Below, one piece after another: positions 36,013-47,386 of a stretch of DNA of 64,000 nucleotides. Position 1 is the first letter of the stretch; every line of letters starts with the position of its first letter. A model generated the notes under the pieces. It was not told the DNA's origin. It ran no database searches and was given only the letters and a program-made list of their open reading frames with translations. The position numbers and the translations under genes were made by a program. The DNA lies in assembly GCA_029204225.1 (NCBI GenBank), contig CM055100.1, positions 34,462,645 to 34,526,644 on the forward strand, written 5' to 3'. This DNA is from Diphasiastrum complanatum. Taxonomy: Eukaryota > Streptophyta > Lycopodiopsida > Lycopodiales > Lycopodiaceae.

Positions 36013-36842
36013 TTACGAACCATAGTTGTAGCGAATCTCGATTCGCTGGGTCTGCGATTCGCGGGTCGCGATTCTGCGAATCGCGATTCGTGACCCAGAA
36101 TCGCAAAAAAAAAAAAAAAATTTTTTTTTTTTGGAAAAATAGCTTATTGCTGAGATTTTTTTAGGGGATTAATGGTCAAACCAGCGTTTTGCCTCTTAGA
36201 AGTGCAGTAGATGAGGCACAAACAGATCTTATTTTCAGTAGCTATCCGGTTGTCATTTGCTCTGGTTTTCAGTAAATGTTAATGCTACAGTTTGGACTAT
36301 CAACTGTATGGATGATGATCACTTTTGCAATTGGTTCACTGGAGATGTGAGTGCAATGTACATACAGTTGGGGGCATAAATATTGGGCCCTTCTCGGCGC
36401 GCATTTGGACCCCATTTTTATCTACAGGGGGGCGGTGGCATTTTTATCTACAGTGTCTATATAGCAAGAAGCTCTAGGGGGTTCGGGGGACAGTAGCCCC
36501 CCGGGAAACGGGGGGTTCGGGGGGCAGTAGCCCCTTGGTGGGGGGTTTGGGGGACAACGCCCCCCAACGGCGGGGTCCGGGGGCTGCCGGTAGACCCCGG
36601 CCCCGACGGTAAGGCCTCTTCATGATTTGGCCTTCCAACTCCCCGAGTGAAAACACACTTTTTGGTGTTTCGCACCCGAAACAGTCGGCAAACTACACAA
36701 TCATAATCCCCTCGATCAGAGCTTTCATCTGATACCCATATTGCCTAAAACAATTTCAAAAAAAAAAAAAAATCGATTCTACACGATTCTGGGAAAATCC
36801 CGAATCGCGAATCGGGAATCGCGCTGCAACTATGTTACGAAC
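36013..36842. mobile_element. Non-autonomous hAT element with 8-bp target duplication
   Basis: The element is 36021-36834 (814 bp). It is flanked by a perfect 8-bp direct duplication TTACGAAC at 36013-36020 and 36835-36842, the hallmark length for hAT. The ends are inverted: CATAGTTGTAGCG at left, CATAGTTGCAGCG in reverse complement at right, followed on both sides by palindromic 'gattcgc'-type motifs. It has no transposase. The centre holds a G/C-rich block (36420-36620). Confidence 0.9.
36425..36620. repeat. G-rich direct/inverted repeats inside the hAT element
   Basis: Three to four degenerate units of 'gggggttcgggggacagtag' and 'gccccc' alternate G-runs and C-runs. The G-runs are long enough for hairpins or G-quadruplex structures. 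Confidence 0.75.
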
Positions 36843-36999
36843 CTTCATTGGGAACTAAGCTCCAAAAAAGCGGCAAAGAAAGATCTGAGAGTGGTTTTGA
36901 GTGAAGATGATGGTTTGTATGGCAAACATATTACTGGTTTAGGGTTTAGGGTGCATCAGTGACCGTCTCAAGGAAGTGAATGCTCACCAGAGGATTGGG

Positions 37000-37310
37000 G
37001 AGAGGTGAACGCTCAAAAGAGTGACAAGCTCTCAGGAGCAGAAGTCTCTGGGGGAAATCAGGGCTCAGTGCCAGAGGAGTGACAAGCTCTCAAGACATGA
37101 AACCACAAGACCGACACACTACTATGTCTAAGACTTATATGATGAGATCGGTTCCCCCCCGGATGAACTTCAACAACTTACTAACTACTTACGCAAAATT
37201 GTGTCATTCACTACAGAAAACCACAAGACCTATACACTACTGTGACTCGGTTGATGAGATCGGTTTCTCCCCGGATGAACTTCAACAACTTACTAATTAC
37301 TTATGGCACT
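37000..37310. repeat. 118-bp tandem duplication
   Basis: 'aaccacaagacc' followed by 'gatgagatcggtt' and 'ggatgaacttcaacaactta' appears at 37100-37190 and again at 37218-37300. Confidence 0.8.
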
Positions 37311-37359
37311 ACTTCAACACGCTACAATACGATGTCGAAATTTTGCGTACCAGCACGGG

Positions 37360-38185
37360 GCTCCGAAACATCTCTTGTCCCTGAAGCCCTGTTTAACGTC
37401 GAACTTCGGACGAACGTTGCGGGCCGACCGTTGGTCGTTTCCTCGTCCTGTTTGTTCTCACAGTTCATCGAAGCAGACGGCACCCGAAACGGATCCCGTT
37501 TGGAGAAATGGGGCCGTCGGACAGAGAGTTGCAAAACAAGTCCATTTTGCTTGACCTAATTGCGCTTCTCTCCACGAACGATACCCGAATCGAGCCAGGC
37601 TCGATCCCTTGGGTTCGTATCGGGATCACGAACCTGTGGACTATGTTCCCGGACCATTTATGGATTTTACACAGTACCATGGCCTATGTGATGAGATAGA
37701 TTTAGGGTTCGGGCCATTTTGACCGAACGACACCCGAATCGAGCCAGGCTCGGTCCCTTGAGATCGTATCGGGATCACGAATTGTTGGATTGTATTCCCG
37801 GACCATTCTGTCAATTTCGAATGTGTTCAGGTCCCATCCCGGCAAAGTGTCCCTGAAGCCCTGTTTTGACCCTAAATTTCGGCAGGACGTACTGGGCCTG
37901 CCGTCCGTCCGGTCCTCGGCCCGTCTGCTCCCATAGGTTCCTATCGAGGTTGTCCGCTGGCCGAAACGGACGACACCTGAAACGGATCCCGTTTGGAGAA
38001 ACGGGACCGTCAGACGGATAGCTGTAAAACTTGTCCATTTCGACTGACCTAATTGCGTTTCTAACCTGTCGAACGGCCATTTTGACCGGACGATGCCCGA
38101 ATCGAGCCAGGCTCGGTCCCTTGGGTATGTACCCGCTCCACGAACCAGTGGAATGTATTCCTGGACCATTAATACATTCTATGCA
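37360..38185. repeat. GC-rich higher-order tandem repeat
   Basis: Blocks recur in the same order about 470-500 bases apart: 'ccctgaagccctgttt' (37378, 37850), 'gaaacggatcccgtttggag' (37486, 37979) and 'cccgaatcgagccaggctcg' (37585, 37734, 38095). Composition is far more GC-rich than the surroundings. Frames through it on both strands are not genes. Confidence 0.85.
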
Positions 38186-38483
38186 GGTTTAAGTGTATGC
38201 TACACAAGTGCAGCTTTGATGTTGAATCTACACATACTTGTGGTGCAATGCCTACGACACAATGAGGACGTGGGTGGGGTTGATGATGTTTATGGATGTG
38301 GTTATGATGATTATGCCTGTGGCTTGTTTTGATGGTTATGGCTGTGAGGTTGTGGGTTTAGGATGATTTGTTAGGGTTTAGGGTGTTATGTTAACTGTGT
38401 CATTTGTTGGGGTGTCAGGTTTAGCATGTTATGTTAAATGGTTGAACATGATGCATATGTTATGAATGAGATGCAGATGTGCT

Positions 38484-38520
<37 letters not shown>

Positions 38521-38680
38521 TTGCACGGAGCAAACCATTTCTTACTAACCATTCAAACTTCATAGAGCTAACCATTTGTAAGCAACCACGATATATTAGC
38601 CATGACACAGATAGACTGTAAAAAAATATATACATCTCGTCTGATGCCACTGTACATGATGCTATAATGTGTATCAGTAT
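38186..38680. other. Non-coding with telomere-like and (CT)n motifs
   Basis: 'ttagggtttaggg' occurs near 38370 and a (CT)n run at 38486-38517. No gene. It lies downstream of the transposase pseudogene. Confidence 0.5.
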
Positions 38681-41600
38681 CTACAAGTCTGTGCTAAACA
38701 AATCATCCCTCTGCGTGCCAGATGCATCTGCAGGGGTGTCAAATACAAAGTTTGGCTGGGAGTCTGGAGGCATCTGGGACTCCTCTAAGTTTGGGCTAAC
38801 GCCTGCCAAGAGATGACTAGAAAAATCATCAGTGCGTCCCCTCTTGGCTGGCCTGCCTCCGGGTCTTCTGGAAGGAACCCTCTGTGGTACACTCCTGCCT
38901 GGGGGTCTCCCTCTGCCACAGGGGGTCTCTGGGAGGAACTGCCTGCCTATGATGCTCTGAGTCATCTCTGCGCTATCTGTCTCTGGGCAGCAGCCTCTGT
39001 CTCCCTCGCAAACTCTAACCAGCCATCATCTGAAAAGGGGCGTGAAGCGGGAGTACTGGGTGGGGCACGTGGACCATCCCCTGCTAGGTCGACTGTCTCA
39101 TCTGAATCATATGTGGGCTCATCATCAGAGGAGGGCAATGGAACGTCAGCAGGGAGGGTGGTGGTCTCATTGGCATCGGCATCATCCTCGGGCTCACCCC
39201 GCAGAGCACGTTGAGCGGCATCGTCTGGATCAACCTCTGGCTCAGGCTCATGATCTGCCGCTGCAACCAAGCACTCATCGGGATTGACCTGCACAAGTCA
39301 ATCATTCGTGAGAATAGCCGAAGCAACCGTGAGGGCATTGCACTGAATGTCTTAAACCAATACGAAAGCAAAACGACAGAGCAATGAAATATACCTGCAG
39401 CAGCAGGGCGTGTGCGCCTCCTGCCCTCATGCTCTCCGTGATGCGTCGAACCACCTTGGTGTTGGTGTTGCAGTACACCAGGTCATTGCACCGCTCCGTC
39501 GTCAGACGGTTCCGCCTGTTCGTGTGAACAAGGCTGAACGTTGACCAGTTCCGCTCGCACACGCAAGCAGAACAGTCCTGCATTAATTTGCAACAACTCT
39601 AGTGAGTACCGACCTTGTAGAGAAAATGCGAAAATTGGTTGGATGAATGAGATTAGACAACATATTTGTGAAAGGACTCGGAGCGCGAGCGTCCTCAGGT
39701 CTGGCTGCCTGGTGCCGTAGCTCTCCCACCATGATATAGGCAAGAGCCTATTCTCTCGAACACGTGCAAGGTCCTCGCCGAACAACCCCAGAGAGTGCCT
39801 GCAGTTGAGCAACGATATGCTTGAGTACACTTGAGCCTGCGCAGGGAAATTGAACGAACGACGACGTACGATAGATCAAGAGTTTACCTGTAACCGAGCC
39901 TCTGCACCTCGAACCTGCTGCGGAACCCAGTGTCGCTGCTGAGGAGGCGGATGTATGCGAACCAGTCCGCACGTAGCTCTGCATCGTCGTACTGCCTCTC
40001 GCTCTGAAACAGCGGATGCAGTATGTGGGCCACACTGTGAATGGGCCGATGAAACTTATCCCATCGCCGCTGCCACAAGCGCCTGATAGGCTCCAACTTG
40101 TGGACCAAACAGTTACATACCATCGTGTTGCGGCAGCAAGACGAAACAGAGTGCGAAATGGAAGTAAGGATGGCGAGACGGAAAAAGGTTATACTTGGCA
40201 GGGTCCAGCTCAGAACGCTGGAGAGACTCGCCTATGCGGTCCATGAAGTCGTAAATGAGGCCCATCGTGCACCCCTCGTGATCAATGAGCCTCAGAACAG
40301 AGTAGATGGGGCGCATGACGTCCATGAGCTGCTGCATATCCACCCAAAAAGGCTCCATGAATAAGATGTCGCGGAAGGCCAAGCCCTCTGGGGTCGTGGA
40401 CAGGTCCATGGCGGTGAACTCTGCCGAAGTGGCCATGTGCCGCAATTCACCCTTGAGCTTGTGTAGCGCTCAAGCATGATGAACTGGTAGGCGAAGCGGG
40501 TGCGAGCAGGCTTCTTCAAGTCGATCCTGCATTGACAAACGGAATGAGAGGCACACATGAAACGAGCAAAAAATAAAGAAGCATCTTGAACGAGCCAAAA
40601 AATAAGTAGCAACTTACCTGTTGAATTTGCGGAAAAGGGCCGTCATGCGGCGCTTGAGTGTGACGAAGTCCACAACCGCAAGTGCCCTCGTGAGAATGTC
40701 ACTGACCCAAGGCAGGTGCCCGATGGAATGCAGGAGGAGGTCCAGTGAGTGTGCGGCACATGGAATCCAGACAATGGAGGGGTAGTCTGCCATAAGAAGC
40801 TCCCCCATACCACGACAGTTGGATGCATTGTCTGTCACAACCTTTCGCGATACGTTCACACGATCAGTTCACAGCTCGGAAACACATTGCATTCAATCGA
40901 AAACTACGCAAAACTATTGTATCAACATCAAGCAGCAAATGAGCAAGCAACTAATGAAAGAATATTATACCTGGACAACGCGCTGTGGCCCGACCCCCTC
41001 TATCACTGCGCGAATGATGCTGTAAATGTATTCGGCCGAATGCACTCTCCCTGCCTCGGAGGCGTCAATGCTGCGCAGGAACATGGAACCGTAACATCTA
41101 GAAACAATCACGTTGATGAGTGGACGTCTGCGATGATCAGTCCACCCATCAACCATGATGGAACAGCCATATCTATCCCAAGCCTCGTGTAGTGCGGCCA
41201 GTCTCTCTCTGACTGATGCAACCCGGTCCTAGAGCAAAGGGCCTCGTAGTGTGTCGGCTGTGGGTGGTGTGTAGCCGGGCCCGCGGACTGCAACTTTCGA
41301 GATAGCCTCTCGAAAGATGCGGGATGATGCCATGATAAAGGGGAGGTTCAGGTCATAGAACATCTGTGCTATGGTCTTGGTGGCCTCTCTGTGGCTGCCC
41401 CTCTCTGAAAGATCCCGACATGGACATCTGTCTGGTGCCTCGGGATGTGGATGGCTGGGAGGATGCGGATGGACGATGCAGATCTGGAGGTGGTGGCAAA
41501 GGGGCAGGTGCGGAAGCAAAGGATGTGGACGGGTCGTGCAGATCTGACGGTGATGGCAGAGGCGTAGGTGCAGCAGTGGAGGCTGTGGATCCATGGGGAG

Positions 41601-41992
41601 TACTGGCGGAGGCAGAGGCGGTGGCGGGGGTGGGTGCGGATGCAGCGGCGGTGGCGGGTGCAGATGCGACAGTGGGGGCGGTGGCGCTTGGTGTACCAGT
41701 GGCAAGGGCGGTGGCAATGGGTGCACTCGTAGAAATAGAGTCCGCGACATCTGTGGACGGCTCGCCGGGCTCAGCAGCTGGCTCAGAATATGTCTCGATA
41801 ATGCGAGCCCTCTCCGCAGCAGGGATGACCATACAAATGCCGATCCCATAGCGTCCCCCCGTGGGTCGGAAATGCAACCCCCCCAGATGTGCTCGAACCC
41901 GAGAGGCATTCCCTATGAACTGCCTTTGACAAAAAGGGCAACGCCACTTTTTGTCGGGCATCACCTCCACCTCATCCCAAATGGGACGAGCA

Positions 41993-41997
<5 letters not shown>
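38681..41997 (-). pseudogene. hAT transposase, multi-exon, disrupted
   Basis: Minus strand, ATG at 41997. Exon 1 (to 40971) encodes a BED zinc finger ('WRCPFCQRQFIGNASRVRAH'), a low-complexity Ala/Pro/Ser linker, 'TKTIAQMFYDLNLPF', and the DUF659 block 'CSIMVDGWTDHRRRPLINV'. Exon 2 (40841-40618) has 'VVTDNASNCRGMGELL' and 'WIPCAAHSLDLLLHSIG', with clean GT/AG borders. Exon 3 starts at 40526. Exon 4 ends at 39888 and holds 'RRWDKFHRPIHSVAHILHP'. Exon 5 starts at 39836 and holds 'WWESYGTRQPDLRTLALRVL'. The next exon has the dimerisation block 'CERNWSTFSLVHTNRRNRL'; a last exon is acidic with a basic AT-hook-like 'RRPGGRPAKRGR'. Breaks: a 1-base shift near 41405, a stop after 'TLRGPLL' at 41229, a 1-base loss near 40465, a missing donor after exon 5 and a shift near 38965. 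Confidence 0.85.
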
Positions 41998-42061
<64 letters not shown>

Positions 42062-42219
42062 CCCACACACAAAAGCACGGAAATCCAAGCTCTCTCCCAC
42101 CCCTAAACCCTAAACCCCAAGCCCAAGCACCCTTAAACCTAAATCCTAAACTCACACACACACTGTGCACACACACAAATCCTCTCTCTCTCCGTCCCTC
42201 TCACACTCTCTGTCTCTTC

Positions 42220-42251
<32 letters not shown>

Positions 42252-42324
42252 TAGATCACCACACACACACAACTGTATGCACACAAATCAACAATATGTT
42301 TTCACACACACACACACAACTCAT

Positions 42325-42356
<32 letters not shown>

Positions 42357-42420
42357 CCATCTCTCTCTCTCTCTCTATGCCTCTCCCACTCTCTCTCTCT
42401 CTCCCTCTTCCGGCCTCTTT
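41998..42420 (-). repeat. (CT)n/(CA)n-rich 5' leader of the transposase
   Basis: On the plus strand (CT)n at 41997-42028 passes into (CA)n to 42058, and further CT and CA runs cluster to 42420. On the coding (minus) strand the transposase ATG is directly preceded by a (GA)n run. A 'ccctaaaccctaaacccc' block (telo-box type) lies at 42101-42118. Confidence 0.8.
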
Positions 42421-42439
42421 CACTGCTCTCGGGTTCTGT

Positions 42440-42660
42440 GGACTGTCCGCAGGGCCCGCGTGCTTTTTTTCTTTTTTTTTTTTCACCTTCCGGACGCTGG
42501 ACGCGTCCAGCCCAAAAAAAAAAAAAATTAAAAAAAAAAGGACGCGTCCGACACGCGTCCGGGGGTCGGACGCGGGCACTTCGGCCCGGACCCTCATGTC
42601 TGGGCTGACCATACACCCTGGCAGCAATATGCATGTGGCTGCAACACTGGTCTGCAAGGT
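42440..42660. other. GC-rich inverted motif near the hAT 5' side
   Basis: 'ggacgcgtcc' recurs at about 42500-42575 around two poly-A/T runs, forming a foldback ('ctggacgcgtccag' is palindromic). It may be a terminal or subterminal part of the hAT element, but a matching other end was not found. Confidence 0.45.
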
Positions 42661-43430
42661 CTCATTTTCAAATCTTCAGTATCTGATGGAATTGGAACTA
42701 ATCCTCATCATATCAATCATGGGCCTACCTGCAACCTTCTGTAGTTACTAGTAAGCCCAATAATTCATTCTTCATGAAAAGAAAGTTAGCTTGTTTCTAA
42801 ATCATTTCAGTGAACTGTTTTTATCAAGATTATAGTTGCTTAATTTATGAAAGAATTCAGCTCGTATGTATGTTCTTGTTGCCCTATGCAACATTGATTT
42901 CTATGGGAAATGAAAACTCATATCAGTTTTCTACAATGATAAGGCAATTTGAAGATCCACAAACTCTTGAGGATAACAATGACCACTTTGGCTAGATGAT
43001 GTTCCCGAGAAAATTCAAGTAGTAGTGCTAGCTTTGACTTATTTGCACAAACTTCAAGAAATATTCAAAAGATTAGTACTTTGCAGTGCCCTTTCATGCA
43101 TGACTACCTTGGTACCTTCACAAGTGATTTGTCTACCTTGTCATCTGCTGCTTCAAATTCAATTTGCTTCCCAATCGAAGTGTGCAGACTCTCCTATGAC
43201 TGCAATCAATTGCAGGTAACTTCTTTCATTAACAGCTATTTACTTGTTTTGGTGTGCAAGATCTGCAACGGCCTCCAAATCGCCTCTAATGAATGTCAAA
43301 GGAGTCGAAAATAATGTGGTTTGAGAGAGAACAATAAACTAGGTGGGATTAGCTACATTATTGTAGTTCTGTGGGATATAATTATAGGCGAAGAGACTAG
43401 ACCCACCAGAGAATACGAGTCAAGAGAGTA
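42661..43430. other. Unassigned; one possible exon
   Basis: 43025-43216 could be an exon ending in a good donor ('caattgcag|gtaact'), reading 'STLQCPFMHDYLGTFTS'. No family is recognised, so I do not call a gene. Confidence 0.3.
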
Positions 43431-43439
43431 CAACAAGAA

Positions 43440-43895
43440 CATTGGAAAGCACAACTTTTTATTAGCAGAGACAATATAAGATCTTATAGCATGGATGGCA
43501 AAAGTATAAGTGAGGCTTGGGAAATTGAGAGTAATGTTTGAATCTAGTAATGTAGTTTGAGAAGTGAGTTACTTCCACCCAGGATAAGTGCGAGAGCATT
43601 ATTGATGATTTGACCAAAGCAAAAGATGTTTAGCATTCGTGAAAGAGAAAGTGACACGTTCTGTCCTTGTTTCAATAATGTTGAATAGCGTACTTGAAAA
43701 TGATAAAAACTTTGTCATAATTCTTTCAACAAGCGCAGAACATGATGGCATTGAAGAGTTAACTAATCTAGAAATACGAGATATAAGAGTAGGGTTTTGT
43801 AGCTTAAAAAAGCAATGTCAAAGGAAAAGTGGAAAGGCGAGAGATCAAGATCGCGTCCAAAACATCAAGGTGATTACTTTTATTGTGAAGAATAT
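43440..43895 (+). pseudogene. Copia gag, first part (split by chromovirus)
   Basis: Plus-strand frames read 'LGKLRVMFESSNVV', 'IMLNSVLENDKNFVIILS' and 'TSAEHDGIEELTNLE', which are Copia Gag blocks. The frame 'RSRSRPKHQGDYFYCEEY' runs into the chromovirus at 43896. Its continuation 'GHFISGTKIDK' is found at 61008, past the duplicated AATAT. Confidence 0.75.
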
Positions 43896-44125
43896 TGTTA
43901 TGAACAAATTCACAGATTTTGATATCAATGATGCATGAAAGACAGCAAAAGTCATTCACATAGCATTCTCCAACTACAAAACTATATGAATATCAATGGC
44001 CGCCAAAAATAGCTCAGGCAAATCTCCAACTAAGATCTCCAAAATAGTACAACTCCCCTACAAGAAGCCCAAGACTCAAAATGATCAAAACTAGCAACTG
44101 ACCAACCTTAGTGGCTATTTATAGT
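43896..44125 (-). repeat. Chromovirus 3' LTR, distal part
   Basis: Matches 60626-60835 of the 5' LTR ('tatcaatgatgcat', 'gctcaggca', 'atctccaactaagatctcc', 'ttagtggctat'). It breaks off at 'tatagt', the target duplication of the element inserted there. Confidence 0.85.
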
Positions 44126-44439
44126 AGTTAAGAATGCAACCACAACTGATCTGGAGCTAAGCTATGAAAGCATCACATAAGCAAGACTTAACCCTAGAAA
44201 GCAGGAAAGAGAGCTTAAAGAGACTAAAGAGGAGAGAGATCAATATCATAGCTGAGTAACAAATGACACAGATTCCCTACTTATAGCCTAGAGGAAGCCC
44301 TAAAAGGAAGCTTCCAGTGGTTAGGGCCCAACTGGGAGGGATAATAGTGCGCCCTCCAAGAAGGCCCCCACTCTCCAGTAATATGTCCAAATGTCCAAAT
44401 AATGAATAATAAGGCCCAAGGCCAACCATATAGTGTACA

Positions 44440-45212
44440 ACGAAAGCAAAGACGCTTCTGCTGAAGGTCAGCGAACTATGCAGACGTGTAACGTCGGGGA
44501 CAAAAGCAGGACAAGGGCTCGAAGGATGAGGAGACGAAGGGTCAATGGAAGGAGCCGGAACAGAAGGGGAAGGTGTAGAGGTGGACGTAGTAGGAAAAGA
44601 TGAAGCAGAAGGATGGGGTCGGGAGAAGTGGGAAGGAAGGATGTCAGAGTACTTATGCTGTAAAGTACTGGCAAGAGACATCGCCTCAACAAGTGTGGGA
44701 GGACGGAAGGAAGAAACATCATAACGTAAGGCACCACAAAGCCAACAATGTAACGAGAAATAAGCTCAGTGGGTTGTAGATTTGTGAAAAGAAATCTCCA
44801 TAAACTGATCTGTATAGGAAGCAAGATCACTAGTTTGAGTGAGACTACGGAATGTATCTCATTGGAGGTTGAGCCGCTGAGGATCAATCATAGCATGACG
44901 GAGGATCAATCTGCCAAATAGGGAGCCCTTCCCAATTAGGATCAGCTCGATAGACCCGCCACCATGTGGCAGTGCGTCCATTGAAGTGTAAAGCAGCCAA
45001 CTGGATCTTTTGAGGATCAGAGGGTAAATCTGAAAATAAGTGTCAAGCTTAGCAAACCAATTCTCTAATAAGTTCCCATCAGAGGAACCGGAATAGGTAG
45101 CAAGCTGTACCCTATCACGAAAATCCCGAGCAAAGCATGGCTTAGGAATTGGGGGATGTGGAAAGAAACTAGGAGGTGGGGTAGGAGGAATGAACTGTCG
45201 GACAAATTCCAA
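44440..45212 (-). pseudogene. Gag of the inserted Gypsy-type element
   Basis: Minus-strand frames read 'FRDRVQLATYSGSSDGNLLE', 'NWFAKLDTYFQIYPL', 'IDPQRLNLQ', 'TFRSLTQTSDLASYTDQF' and 'LASTLQHKYSDILPSHFSR', the capsid order of chromovirus Gag. 'TLQHKY' is shared with the remnant at 2.5 kb. At least two frame changes and several stops are present. It then runs into the 3' LTR without a nucleocapsid or pol. Confidence 0.75.
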
Positions 45213-45222
45213 AGCCTAGCTA

Positions 45223-46665
45223 TGGAGTATCATAACAGCATAGTAAGCACACTATGAAAGCTTGAAAAAACCAGCTGTGGAGTAGAACACAAAAGCAAGA
45301 GACAGAGGACTTCAAAGCTCACACAACTTGAATGATTATTCAAAGAGTAGTAGGGCGTGGAAACCCCTCCAAACTTTGGGCTACATTTAGCATGTAATGT
45401 ATAGAGGTGGTGTCTTGCTAATTCTAGCTCTAGAACCCACATGGGTCCTCAACCTACTTGTTATTACTTGCCTAATTAGCACAAGTGGAGTGTACTATGT
45501 ACATAAATGTTTTACCCCCATGTCTTATGCACAAGTTACAAGTTACAAGTATACAAGCCTTAAGGGGCAAAATAGGCATTTATTTCAACACCGCCCCTCA
45601 ATGGCTATATTGTTCATACCAACACCTAGCATGCTACGAAAATTTTCAAATTTTTCTCTACTAAGTGCCTTAGTAAAGATATCTGCTGCTTGATCGTTGG
45701 TGTCACAGTACTCGAGCTGAATTTCTCCGCTTTGTATCTTCTCTTGTAAGAAGTGCTAATCCACCTCAATACGCTTCGTACGAGCATGGTACACAGGATT
45801 TTTGGCAAGCTGGATGCAACTCTGGCTGTCACACTGAAGAATAGTAGGACCATCTTGTGGAATTTGCACCTCCCCAAGAAGTCTTCTGAGCCATATTGCC
45901 TCGCAGGTAGCTTTTGCCGCTGCCCTGTACTCAGCCTCTGTCGATGATAAGGTAATTGTGGGCTGTTTCTTGCTGCACCAAGAAATGGCCCCTGAACCAA
46001 GGTTGAAAGTGTAACCTGTGGTCGACTTTCGATCATCCCTATCACCTGCCCAATCCGAATCGGTAAAGCCTCAAAGCTGAAGCTTTCCGTCATCTGTGTA
46101 CTCGATCCCATAGTAGGTTGTCCCTTTGACATACCTCAAAACCCTCTTGGCTGCTATCCAAAGTACTTCAGTTGGAGAACTCATGAACTGGCTTGCTACA
46201 CCAACCGCATAGGAAATGTCTGGTCTCGTAGTGGTGAGATAAATTAGGCTACCCACGAGCTGCCTATAAAGAGTCTCGTCCACAAAAGGAGTGCCATCAT
46301 CTCTAGATGGCTTACTGCTGGTATCAATGGGCATGGAAACGGGTTTGCAATCCTGCATGTTGAATCTGTTCAAGACTTCACATGCATAGTTAGCTTGGGA
46401 AATAAACACAGTTTTCTTTTTCCAAACCTCCAAGCCAAGACAATAGTGGATTAAACCCAAATCCTTCATCTCGAACTCATTTGATAAATGAGCCTTCACC
46501 TTTTCAATAAGCTGCCCATTGTTACTCGTGATGACCAAGTCATCCACATAGAGAACTATCAAAACAATGTTCCCATCTTCCTCCTTCACAAACAGGTTGC
46601 AATCCGACTGACTCTTTATGAATTGCTCCTTGGCAAAATAGTCGTCAATACGACTATACCAGGCA
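45223..46665 (-). mobile_element. 5'-truncated Copia (RT, RNase H, 3' LTR)
   Basis: 3' LTR 45223-45590 (minus strand TGTTGAAATAA...GATACTCCA) is preceded by the purine tract TGAGGGGCGG. Upstream are RNase H ('[20 protein letters not shown]', '[20 protein letters not shown]') and the RT end ('VLYVDDLVITSNNGQLIEKV'), starting abruptly at 'WYSRIDDYFAKEQF' (about 46660) next to an A-run on the coding strand. One in-frame TGA interrupts 'KLQL-GFTD'. Confidence 0.88.
45600..46660 (-). pseudogene. Copia RT end and RNase H
   Basis: Reads in essentially one frame from 'YSRIDDYF' through 'YVDDLVI' (catalytic YVDD), 'NRFNMQDCKPVSMPIDTS', 'YRQLVGSLIYLTTTRPDISY', '[20 protein letters not shown]' and 'AADIFTKALSREKFENF'. 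It is better preserved than the 8.8-kb Copia. The N-terminal RT, integrase and gag are gone. Confidence 0.88.
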
Positions 46666-47123
46666 TTTTTTTTTTTCTGGCCGCCAAATTTAGTGGAAGT
46701 GCTTCCGCTAACTGTCCGCTAAAGCTCTGCCAAGGAAAATGCTCTGATGGGCACTGGTCCTCCTCCAAACTGTGTTGAATGTTGTTGAAGCAAAGAGATG
46801 AAAGCTCTCAGCAAAGAGAGAAAAAAAAAATCAGCAAGGAAAATGGGCACCCAATCAAAAAATCCGATCTAAAATTCAGCAATCAGGAAAGTGCTCTATA
46901 CCAAGTTAAGAATGCAACCACAACTGATCTAGAGCTAAGCTATGAAAGCATCACATAAGCAAGACTTAACCCTAGAAAGCATGAAGAGAGCTTAAAGAGA
47001 CTAAAGAGGAGAGAGATCAATATCATAGCTGAGTAACAAATGACACAGATTACCTACTTATAGCCTAGAGGAAGCCCGAAAAGGAAGCTTCCAGTGGTTA
47101 GGGCCCAACTAAGAGGGATAATA

Positions 47124-47275
47124 GTGCGCCCTCCAAGAAGGCCCCCACTCTCCAGTAATATGTCCAAATGTCCAAATAATGAAAAATAGGGCCCAAGGTG
47201 CGCCCTCCAAGAAGGCCCCCACTCTCCAGTAATATGTCCAAATGTCCAAATAATGAAAAATAGGGCCCAAGGCCA
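47124..47275. repeat. 74-bp tandem duplication inside an LTR
   Basis: 'gtgcgccctccaagaaggcc' occurs at 47124 and 47198 with the same following 50 bases. Only the 5' LTR copy has it; the one at 44.3 kb has a single unit. Confidence 0.9.
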
Positions 47276-47386
47276 ACCATATAGTCTAAGTGTCAATAAT
47301 GAATAAAAAAGGGCCAAGGCCTGCTTATGCATAAAGTAAAGTAAATGTAAATGGATGTGGTGAATGTAATGCGCCGAGTCCATAAC

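Larger units (their letters stand above)
44126..47386 (-). mobile_element. Gag-only LTR element inside the chromovirus LTR
   Basis: Flanked by TATAGT (44120-44125 and 47387-47392). Its LTRs, 44126-44436 and 46905-47386, share 'gaatgcaaccacaactgatc' through 'gcccaaggccaaccatatag'. A primer-binding site 'TTGGTATAGAGC' (minus strand, about 46892-46903) lies next to the 5' LTR. Between the LTRs only gag sequence is found, besides an inserted Copia; no protease, RT or integrase of its own. The 3' LTR is shorter by over 100 bases. Confidence 0.75.

Noticed and set aside
37322-38169. Several overlapping frames on both strands
   Set aside because: Frame openness caused by GC-rich tandem repeats; no domain and no consistent frame between units.
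33082-38185. CRISPR-like or phage-type repeat arrays
   Set aside because: Repeats are adjacent, long and degenerate, without regular spacers; the DNA is plant nuclear.
36901-42118. TTTAGGG-type telomere repeats at 36937, 38370 and 42101
   Set aside because: Only two units each; interstitial telo-box motifs, not a telomere or fusion point.
41353-42531. Long plus-strand glycine- and histidine-rich frames
   Set aside because: Antisense of the low-complexity transposase linker and CA/CT repeats; the minus strand has the domain structure.
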